Assembly (NCBI GenBank): GCA_027296925.1
Contig: JAPUIP010000587.1
Coordinates: 1 to 30,144 of the forward strand
Source of the DNA: Candidatus Poribacteria bacterium
GTDB lineage: Bacteria > Poribacteria > WGA-4E > PCPOR2b
Length of the DNA: 30,144 nt
Direction: 5' to 3'
Each line of letters starts with the position of its first letter. The first letter of the stretch is position 1. The notes under the pieces were generated by a model. That model had not been told where the DNA came from. It searched no databases and saw only the letters and a list, made by a program, of their open reading frames with translations. A program made the translations under genes and the position numbers. Shown piece after piece: positions 24,168 to 30,144 of the stretch.

Positions 24168-25049
24168 TCATGTTTCACGTAACATCTTTTCCGCGTGGTC
24201 TCGGAAGGCCTCGCCGAACTCTTTATCTGCCAACGAAAAACTAAAAAATGCTTCAAAATAGCTGCGGAAATTGCCGATATCGTACCGTTTTTCCCCCGAA
24301 TCCAATTGAACACCCCACACGCGGTGGCCAGCTTGCAACATAAGCCGTATCGAATCCGTGATCTGGATCTCACCACCGCTACCGGGAGGGGTTTGACGGA
24401 TGTAATCAAAAATCTCCGGGGAAAAAACATATCGAGCCGTAATGGCTAAATTGCTGGGAGCGTCTTCCACCTTCGGTTTCTCAATCAGATCTTCGATCTC
24501 AAAAACAGGACCAACTTCGCCTTTGGGAGCGGCTATGCCGTACTTGACGACGGATTGCCGATCGACGGTTTGAAATAGAATGGCGGCACTCGCCTGGTTC
24601 GTTGTAAACGCTTCGATCAGACGTTTGAGAACAGACCCCGGAACTTGAGAGGCAATAATTGAATCGCCCAAGCCAACGATGAACGGTTCATTACCGACGA
24701 AATATTCAGCCTTGCCGATTGCATCAGCCAATCCGGTGGGATTGCTCTGGCGCGTATAGAATAATTCCAGATCAGATCCAACGTGTTCAACGGGTTCAAT
24801 TGCTTGTTTTTGTGCCAGACGATTCATCAGCACGGTATCCGGATCAAAGTGATCCTCAATGGCACGCTTCTGCTGGCTCGTCACAATTAAGATTTCCTTG
24901 ATTCCAGCTTCGTAAATTTCTTCAACAACGTACTGAATCGCCGGCTTTCTGCCAACAGGAAGCATCTCTTTCGGCTGGGATTTCGTCGCAGGCAACAGAC
25001 GCGTACCAATGCCAGCCGCAGGAATCACGGCTTTTCTAGGCTGCCGCAT
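24168..25049 (-). CDS. galU: UTP-glucose-1-phosphate uridylyltransferase
   Basis: This 293-residue enzyme makes UDP-glucose from UTP and glucose-1-phosphate, supplying glycan and lipid sugar synthesis. The nucleotide-binding signature AAGIGTRLLPATKSQPKEML spans 11-30, followed by VVEEIYEAGIKEILIVTSQQKRAIEDHFD. FIVGLGDSII gives the metal-binding aspartate, and FEIEDLIEKPK and GGEIQITDSIRLML complete the GalU pattern. Length and motifs are normal. The start has GGAG 7 bases upstream. It follows capD by 133 bases containing a nested palindrome, and precedes sppA by 28 bases. With capD and the GT4 gene it forms a nucleotide-sugar and glycan assembly group. Confidence 0.95.
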   Translation of the reverse strand: MRQPRKAVIPAAGIGTRLLPATKSQPKEMLPVGRKPAIQYVVEEIYEAGIKEILIVTSQQKRAIEDHFDPDTVLMNRLAQKQAIEPVEHVGSDLELFYTRQSNPTGLADAIGKAEYFVGNEPFIVGLGDSIIASQVPGSVLKRLIEAFTTNQASAAILFQTVDRQSVVKYGIAAPKGEVGPVFEIEDLIEKPKVEDAPSNLAITARYVFSPEIFDYIRQTPPGSGGEIQITDSIRLMLQAGHRVWGVQLDSGEKRYDIGNFRSYFEAFFSFSLADKEFGEAFRDHAEKMLRET

Positions 25050-25115
25050 TCATCATCTCCTTCAAATCGTAATCACAAGAATAGAGTTGTGCCCTTTTCA
25101 GCGAACCTCGGACAT

Positions 25116-25183
25116 GTAGGTCGGGTATGACGCAGTCTACCCGACAAACCTAAGTCGGGTAGGCGTTGCCATACCCGACCTAC
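25116..25183. repeat. Nested cruciform repeat between capD and galU
   Basis: GTAGGTCGGGTATG (25116-25129) is the exact reverse complement of CATACCCGACCTAC (25170-25183). Inside it CTACCCGAC (25137-25145) pairs exactly with GTCGGGTAG (25154-25162). All four arms share the TCGGGTA word, so alternative pairings are possible. The outer right arm ends on the first base of the capD stop triplet (25183-25185 as read on the plus strand). The shape resembles a small non-autonomous palindromic element; no transposase is nearby. Confidence 0.75.
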
Positions 25184-27168
25184 TAAGTAGAGATTTTAGC
25201 TGTGCTTTTCTCATCCGATCTCCGAGCAACTGGCAGATTGATCACCTGTGCCTCCGGCTTTTTCATTTGATTCGTGTGCGTTGCTAGAATCCGATTCGGT
25301 TGATAAGTTGGCACGATCTCCTGGAGTTTCGCAACAATGCCATCTGTGTCCAACCGATCCGCGAGTGCCTCAAGCCCCTGGATTTGCGTCAGCAATTCTT
25401 CTTCCTCGATTATTTCGGGCTGAGCAACAAAAATACGCTGGTGCCGGGTGGCGGTGACCCCTTCCTGTGCCGTCAAGAGTTCTTCGTATAATTTTTCACC
25501 GGGCTCAAGCCCGGTGAATTCGATTTTAATGTCGCGATCGACTTCAAGCCCAGAACATTTGATGAGATCTCGCGCCAGATCCAAAATCTTAATCGGCTCC
25601 CCCATGTCCAAAATAAAGATCTCCCCGCCGCTGCCCATCGCGCCGGCCTGGATAAGCAATTGCACAGCTTCAGGGATGGTCATAAAATATCGCGTCACTT
25701 CCCGGTGCGTGACAGTCACGGGGCCGCCCCTGGTGATCTGCCGCTTGAACTTGGGTAATACACTGCCGCGACTGTCGATCACGTTTCCGAAGCGAACCGC
25801 GATGAACTCTGTGCGATTCTGTTTGGCTTTGCTCTGGATGAGTTTTTCCGTGACGCGCTTTGATGCCCCCATGACACTCGTTGGATTCACCGCTTTGTCT
25901 GATGAGACCAGGATAAATTCGCCGACCCGATATTTAATGGCGGCGTCAATCAGATTCTGAGTGCCGATGATATTATTTTTTACCGCTTCATCCGGGTAAG
26001 TCTCCATAAATCTGACGTGTTTGTGAGCCGCTGCGTGAAAGATAATCTGCGGTCGATATTTTTCGATGACTCGATCAGCCTTCGAACGGTCACGAATGTC
26101 ACCGATAATAACAGCCCGAGGGAGGTTCGGCTCGCATTCACTCAGTTCGTTTTCGATATGGTAAAGGCTGTTTTCACCCCGTCCGTAAAGGATGAGCAGC
26201 TCAGGATTAAATTTCGCGATCTGCCGGCACAGTTCTGATCCGATCGATCCGCCGGCTCCCGTCACCATCACACGCTTCCCCGACAGGTATTTTGACACTT
26301 CAGCCAGGTTTATCGGCGCCGTTGGACGATTGAGGAGATCTTCGACTTGAACTTCCCGAATCTGATTGATGCTCACATGGCCTGCCAGAATCGCATGGAT
26401 ACTTGGCACAACCTTGAACTTACAACCTTTGTCGTCACATTGTTGGATAATTTCCCGTATTCGGATTCCTGAAGCTGACGGCATGGCGATTACAACCTCG
26501 TTAACCTGTCGTTTACGGACAATGTAGGCCAACTCTCGTGTCGTGCCAAGGACGTCGAGACCTTGAATGCTTTTCCCAACTTTTTCCAATGCATCATCGA
26601 TAAAGCCGACGGGAAGATACCCCTTTTCGGGGTGATTTCGGATTTGGCGCAGTACTCCAATTCCTGCATCTCCGGCACCGACAATCAGCACCTTCATCCG
26701 CGGCGTAGCGACCGGTTTCCGTCGAAACTCACCGATAATCTGCCGGGAGAATTTCCCCATCCCCACAAAGGCAATATTATAGAGCCCATCAATGAAGAAC
26801 AGCGGCCAGGCATCGGACAAATTGACAATGTATAGCATAAGAATGAGCGCCAGTGTTCCGCCGGTCACAGCACCAACAAGAGCGACAACTTCTCGAATGC
26901 CGGCATAGCCCCAAAAGGGTTTATGAAGGTGAAAGAACAGAAGCGCACTCAGTCGAATTGTTGTAACGGTACACGTCACGATTAGAAATAGGTGAAGGGA
27001 CTGGTGCTCCCAAAGCTCAGAGACGGGGATTTGCCCGGATTGTTTCAGTGATTCTAATAAATCGAATCCCAGCGATTTACAGGTGTAATAAGCACAAAAA
27101 AATGCGATATTAATCAGAAAAATGTCCGTAATAATTGAAGGAATCAACCTTGCTTGTTTATTGAGCAT
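25183..27168 (-). CDS. Membrane nucleoside-diphosphate-sugar 4,6-dehydratase/epimerase, CapD/WbpM family
   Basis: This 661-residue two-domain enzyme acts on UDP-GlcNAc-type sugars in polysaccharide or O-antigen synthesis. The N-terminal part has about four membrane helices (near 10-30, 58-80, 96-115 and 122-138), then a Rossmann-type sensor domain with LIVGAGDAG at 161-169. The catalytic SDR domain begins with VTGAGGSIGSE at 302-312, then GDIRD at 356-360, HAAAHKHV at 378-385 and VSSDKAVNPTSVMGASKR at 421-438, which holds the active-site residues of this family. The C-terminus (ILDMGEPIKILDLARDLI, LEPGEKLYEELL) is typical. The start has GGGAGG 4 bases upstream. Substrate and product (dehydration or epimerisation) cannot be settled from sequence. 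It follows the GT4 gene by 47 bases. Confidence 0.92.
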   Translation of the reverse strand: MLNKQARLIPSIITDIFLINIAFFCAYYTCKSLGFDLLESLKQSGQIPVSELWEHQSLHLFLIVTCTVTTIRLSALLFFHLHKPFWGYAGIREVVALVGAVTGGTLALILMLYIVNLSDAWPLFFIDGLYNIAFVGMGKFSRQIIGEFRRKPVATPRMKVLIVGAGDAGIGVLRQIRNHPEKGYLPVGFIDDALEKVGKSIQGLDVLGTTRELAYIVRKRQVNEVVIAMPSASGIRIREIIQQCDDKGCKFKVVPSIHAILAGHVSINQIREVQVEDLLNRPTAPINLAEVSKYLSGKRVMVTGAGGSIGSELCRQIAKFNPELLILYGRGENSLYHIENELSECEPNLPRAVIIGDIRDRSKADRVIEKYRPQIIFHAAAHKHVRFMETYPDEAVKNNIIGTQNLIDAAIKYRVGEFILVSSDKAVNPTSVMGASKRVTEKLIQSKAKQNRTEFIAVRFGNVIDSRGSVLPKFKRQITRGGPVTVTHREVTRYFMTIPEAVQLLIQAGAMGSGGEIFILDMGEPIKILDLARDLIKCSGLEVDRDIKIEFTGLEPGEKLYEELLTAQEGVTATRHQRIFVAQPEIIEEEELLTQIQGLEALADRLDTDGIVAKLQEIVPTYQPNRILATHTNQMKKPEAQVINLPVARRSDEKSTAKIST

Positions 27169-27215
27169 CCTGCCTCCCTAATGGATTCGGCGCTTTCATA
27201 AATCCAAGGCTTCGC

Positions 27216-28403
27216 CTATTCAGTTTCGTTACAAATCTGCGAGTAAATCGCCTCTAATCGTTGCGCTAAAAGCGGCCAATTATACCGCCCCTCAACAAAC
27301 TGTCTGCCCGCCTCACCAATTTCCTGGCGGCGCTCGCGAGACCCGATTAAGTTGATGACATGATTGGCAAATTCTTTCGGGGTATCTGCAATTAAAAGAT
27401 CGCGCCCTGACTTTGCCTCCAATCCCAAGGCGCCGATCGAAGTTGTGACGACAGGAACTCCCATTGCCATCGCTTCCAGATTTTTCACTTGTATGCCAGA
27501 TCCAGAGCGCATTGGCGAGACAAAAACAGCGGCTTGGTCGAAATAAGGACGAACATCGGAAACGTAACCCGTCACAACCACCTTGCTACGATTGGCGAGC
27601 CGTTTAATCGGTGCTGCGGGCTGGTTCCCAACGATATAGAACACCGTTTCTGGATACGTAGATTGAATGAGCGGAAAGATTTCGCGATAAAAATATAGAA
27701 CGGCATCCCAATTCGGAAAATAGCTCATCGTACCGGTGAAAAGGAGATGTGGCTGATATTCAGCGGATGTGGGTTGAAAGTATTCTAAGTCGACGCCAGT
27801 GGGTATAACCGATAGCCGGAGGTTTTCATCCTGTTGAATGAGGTAATCTCGATCGAACGCCGCGGCAACCGTTCCCCAATCAAAGGCGTTTACAGTTTCA
27901 ATCTCATATTGGCGCACACGGTGTGCTTCAAGTTTTATCAACGGCCATTTGAGGCTTCGATCTAAGGCAGCGCGACGATGCAGGTTCAATGCCATTGAGT
28001 CGCACAAATCCAGCATTTTCGGTATCCCGCTCAAGCAGGAAACATATTGTGCCATCCGAAAAAGATGGACATGAATCAGATCAAAGCCAACTTCGTCCAG
28101 GAGCTTGTTAATCGTCTGTTGCATCCTGGAGGCGTACCAGTAGTGAAGTTGTAGCGGCTGCCTGGATAAACTGTGTAATAGCGCATTGAACCCCGACCGG
28201 ATTCGGTGAAAGCGCACCCATTCAACGCGGTCACAAAATGCTGCCATCTGTTTGATATGATCGATCTCCTGATCGGACTCAACAAACGAAACGACAGTCA
28301 GGGCATGGCGTTGGGCAAGCTGTTTAATGAAATGGTAATTTCGAATCCGGTCGCCTCGCTGAGGCGGATATGGACACCGGAGGCTCAAAAATAGGATCTT
28401 CAT
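27216..28403 (-). CDS. Glycosyltransferase, GT4-like (EpsH1/PEP-CTERM-associated sugar transferase type)
   Basis: This 395-residue GT-B glycosyltransferase opens KILFLSLRCPYPPQRGDRIRNYHFIKQL, the pattern of the sugar-transferase subfamily linked to exosortase/EpsH1 loci. The second Rossmann half starts near 198 (VIPTGVDLEYF), with the donor-binding loops LLFTGTMSYFPN at 221-231 and SGSGIQVKNLEAMAMGVPVV at 300-319, whose glutamate contacts the nucleotide sugar. There is no signal or membrane segment. The ATG at 28403 has no ribosome site; instead a repeat copy (28411-28441) lies 7 bases upstream. It lies 24 bases after the Trm112-like gene and before capD, so a role in envelope or exported glycan assembly is likely. 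Donor and acceptor are unknown, and no exosortase gene is in view. Confidence 0.88.
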   Translation of the reverse strand: MKILFLSLRCPYPPQRGDRIRNYHFIKQLAQRHALTVVSFVESDQEIDHIKQMAAFCDRVEWVRFHRIRSGFNALLHSLSRQPLQLHYWYASRMQQTINKLLDEVGFDLIHVHLFRMAQYVSCLSGIPKMLDLCDSMALNLHRRAALDRSLKWPLIKLEAHRVRQYEIETVNAFDWGTVAAAFDRDYLIQQDENLRLSVIPTGVDLEYFQPTSAEYQPHLLFTGTMSYFPNWDAVLYFYREIFPLIQSTYPETVFYIVGNQPAAPIKRLANRSKVVVTGYVSDVRPYFDQAAVFVSPMRSGSGIQVKNLEAMAMGVPVVTTSIGALGLEAKSGRDLLIADTPKEFANHVINLIGSRERRQEIGEAGRQFVEGRYNWPLLAQRLEAIYSQICNETE

Positions 28404-28410
28404 GCATCAT

Positions 28411-28441
28411 GTGTAAGACGTAACGCATCACGTATCACGAT
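28411..28441. repeat. Repeat copy spanning the Trm112-like gene's end
   Basis: This copy contains ACGCATCACGTATC (28423-28436), identical over 14 bases to 10081-10094, next to GTAAGACGTAA, the reverse complement of the TTACGTCTTAC word found at 17282-17292. It supplies the stop codon and last residues of the Trm112-like gene and ends 7 bases before the glycosyltransferase ATG. Confidence 0.7.
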
Positions 28442-28628
28442 TATCGGTTGGCAGTTCGGCTTCATCAATCAACATGACAGGAATGCCATCACGAATGGAG
28501 TAGCGCCGCTTGCATTCGCCGATACAAATCAGTTTCTGATTTTCGCGATCATATTCAATGTCGCCTTTGCAGGCTGGGCAAGCAAGGATTTCGAGTAATT
28601 CTTGACTGATTTCTTCTTGTGAACTCAA
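28428..28628 (-). CDS. Trm112-like zinc-binding protein (UPF0434/YcaR family)
   Basis: This 66-residue protein has the family pattern QELLEILACPACKGDIEYD, then RYSIRDGIPVMLIDEAE. Four cysteines (C17, C20, C35, C39) can bind one zinc. In eukaryotes and archaea Trm112 activates methyltransferases; the role of the bacterial version is unclear. I place the start at a TTG (28628), because GGAGG lies 6 bases before it and the protein then begins (M)SSQEEISQELLEIL as family members do. An ATG at 28652 lies upstream of that ribosome site. The last residues (NRDT) and the stop are encoded by a repeat copy, so the natural tail may have been replaced. It sits between secA and the glycosyltransferase. 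Confidence 0.85.
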   Translation of the reverse strand: MSSQEEISQELLEILACPACKGDIEYDRENQKLICIGECKRRYSIRDGIPVMLIDEAELPTDNRDT

Positions 28629-28643
28629 AGCAATCCTCCATAA

Positions 28644-28680
28644 TTGCGTCATGCGTCAAAAGCCTACGTCTTACGCATTA
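28644..28680. repeat. Repeat copy at the secA stop codon
   Basis: TACGTCTTACGC (28665-28676) matches 17283-17294 exactly, and GCGTCATGCGTC lies beside it. The terminal TTA of this copy is the secA stop codon read on the minus strand. It fills most of the gap to the Trm112-like gene. Confidence 0.65.
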
Positions 28681-30144
28681 TTTCCCATGACACCTTTTGA
28701 ATTTTTTCCCACTCCCACATGGACAGGGGTCGTTACGGCCAACCTTAGGGATTTGTCCAGCCGCTTGACGAGAAGCAAACGCGGCAGCATTATCGAATGC
28801 TCCTCCTTCAAACGGCTGTGGAATCGACCTTCGGGCGCGTGGCGCGGACCGCCGTGTGGGGATGGCACGCTGAGGAACTGCGGTCTCGATACGTGCTTTG
28901 AAGATGTATTCGCTGACTTCCTCTTCAATCCGTTGGTACATCGCTTCAAAGACGCCGTACGTCTCGTTTTTGAAAACGACAATCGGATCTTTGCCACCAT
29001 AGCCCCGCAGATGGATGCCCTCTTCAATGTAATCAACATTGTATAGGTGTTCTTTCCAGTGATGATCGATTCGATCGAGAAGGAGCAGCCGTTCAAGGGT
29101 ACGCATCAGGTCCGCCCCCATTTCAGCTTCACGTTTTTCGTAAAGCTCACGCAACAACTCTAGGAGTTGCTCACGCAATTCGGATCGATTCATATTTAGG
29201 GGTGACTTCCAATCTGCTAAATCGATAGCAAAGCTATTCTTCGGCCAGGCTTTGAAGCCTTCGATAGCCCCGTCATAAACGTTGAGGCCATCTTCCTCTT
29301 TCCTGATAACGTATGTCGTTGGGCTATCTTCATCTTTTTTCTCATCCACATCGGAAATCAGCCACTCGGAACCTGGCTTTTGGCTTGAAATGGTGGCATT
29401 TTGGGACACCGAAAGCCCATTGGCTCTGAGCTCCTGCCACAGATCTGACTCAATAGATTCGGTACTTTCTAACTGACTCTGGAATTCTGACCGAATACTC
29501 AGCAATTTCCCATCGTTAATCTGTTCAGGCAAATGGGTTTCAAGGTAGTCATCTACCACATTTTCGATCATGTCCCAGATGGTGCTCTTGAGTTCTTCAC
29601 CTTCAAGAATGCTATCGCGCAGATCATAGACGGTTTGACGTTGCGTATTCATCACATCATCAAACTTGAGCAGATTCTTGCGCATCTCAAAGTGCCTTTG
29701 CTCAACGCGTTTCTGCGCTTTTTCAAGCGCTTTAGTCACCCAGGGGTGTTCAATCGGAATGTCCTCTTCCATGCCCACCCGGTCCATCATGCCGGATAAG
29801 CGATCCGATCCGAACTTCCGCATGAGATCGTCTTCAAGCGACAGGTAGAAGCGAGAGGCCCCGGGATCGCCCTGGCGTCCGGAACGTCCGCGCAACTGGT
29901 TATCAATCCGTCGGGACTCATGCCTTTCTGTGCCGACGATATGCAGCCCACCGGCTTTCAGCACCTCCTCACGATTTGCATCGCAAATTGCTTGAGCTTC
30001 GGCATAAGCTGCTTTCCACTCCTCCGACTCTTGGTCGACAGTGGTCGGATCTATTCGCTTCTTCCGAAGGATCTCATTCGCCATGCCCTCTGGATTGCCA
30101 CCCAGCAGGATGTCCACGCCGCGCCCCGCCATATTGGTCGCGAT
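28678..30144 (-). CDS. secA: Preprotein translocase ATPase SecA, C-terminal part
   Basis: This is the 3-prime part of secA, running off the right edge (488 residues visible). SecA drives Sec-dependent protein export through SecYEG using ATP. The visible part starts IATNMAGRGVDILLGGNPEG, then HIVGTERHESRRIDNQLRGRSGRQGDPG (the second nucleotide-binding domain arginines), the helical scaffold (EMRKNLLKFDDVMNTQRQTVYDLRD), the wing/scaffold end (LLLDRIDHHWKEHLYNVDYIEEGIHLRGYGGKDP) and the C-terminal zinc motif CPCGSGKKFKRCHG. Between about 209 and 319 of the visible protein there is a longer, poorly conserved stretch than usual. The stop codon is supplied by a repeat copy. It is the first visible gene of the envelope block. 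Confidence 0.97.
   Translation of the reverse strand: MATNMAGRGVDILLGGNPEGMANEILRKKRIDPTTVDQESEEWKAAYAEAQAICDANREEVLKAGGLHIVGTERHESRRIDNQLRGRSGRQGDPGASRFYLSLEDDLMRKFGSDRLSGMMDRVGMEEDIPIEHPWVTKALEKAQKRVEQRHFEMRKNLLKFDDVMNTQRQTVYDLRDSILEGEELKSTIWDMIENVVDDYLETHLPEQINDGKLLSIRSEFQSQLESTESIESDLWQELRANGLSVSQNATISSQKPGSEWLISDVDEKKDEDSPTTYVIRKEEDGLNVYDGAIEGFKAWPKNSFAIDLADWKSPLNMNRSELREQLLELLRELYEKREAEMGADLMRTLERLLLLDRIDHHWKEHLYNVDYIEEGIHLRGYGGKDPIVVFKNETYGVFEAMYQRIEEEVSEYIFKARIETAVPQRAIPTRRSAPRARRSIPQPFEGGAFDNAAAFASRQAAGQIPKVGRNDPCPCGSGKKFKRCHGK

Overview
The window reads as bacterial chromosome and most likely comes from Candidatus Poribacteria or a close relative. This is inferred, not tested. The strongest clue is the C-terminal sorting-type domain at 4.6-4.9 kb (NYPNPFNPETWIPYQL followed by an FlgD-like Ig fold ending GVGRMVIVK). 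Supporting it are a PhyH dioxygenase, a TIM-barrel sugar isomerase, a type I phosphodiesterase, a Rieske protein, beta-propeller fragments and many short palindromic intergenic repeats. Most genes have a clear GGAGG-type ribosome site, which lets several starts be corrected.

Layout. 0-3 kb: a minus-strand run of TIM-barrel sugar isomerase/epimerase, MOSC protein, class I aminotransferase and the start of a PhyH dioxygenase cut by the left edge. 3.3-4.9 kb: a promoter followed by a broken chimeric surface-protein gene (YWTD propeller, TolB-like propeller, Ig-like domain, caspase-like piece, dockerin, sorting domain) with four frame changes. 4.9-9.3 kb: a 1048-residue protein of unknown function that looks like an alpha-solenoid, then a diguanylate cyclase. 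9.4-10.0 kb: a glycoside-hydrolase-like remnant whose start is joined out of frame to what looks like its own end. 10.2-12.2 kb: a membrane-anchored PpiD/SurA-type peptidyl-prolyl isomerase. 12.4-15.3 kb (minus): an alkaline-phosphatase-superfamily phosphodiesterase and a kynurenine-formamidase-like cyclase, separated by a promoter-plus-terminator unit with no convincing gene (small-RNA or leader candidate). 15.6-17.0 kb (plus): a Rieske ferredoxin and an NAD-dependent epimerase. 17.3-19.4 kb: a sigma-70 factor divergent from a pentapeptide-repeat protein, with extended -10 promoters on both sides. 19.5-30.1 kb: nine minus-strand genes in the transcription order secA (cut by the right edge), Trm112-like/UPF0434, GT4 glycosyltransferase, CapD-like nucleotide-sugar dehydratase, galU, sppA, Clp1/Grc3-type P-loop kinase, methyltransferase, ABC exporter.

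The last block combines protein export (SecA, SppA), nucleotide-sugar supply (GalU, CapD), glycan assembly (GT4) and an MsbA-like exporter, so it is mainly a cell-envelope neighbourhood. The Clp1-type kinase is the odd member. No tRNA, rRNA, CRISPR array or transposase gene was seen. The most unusual features are the intergenic repeats: a dispersed family built on ACGCATCACG and ACGTCTTACG words that lies on or beside start and stop codons, a nested cruciform element between capD and galU, and long palindromes at two convergent gene junctions.
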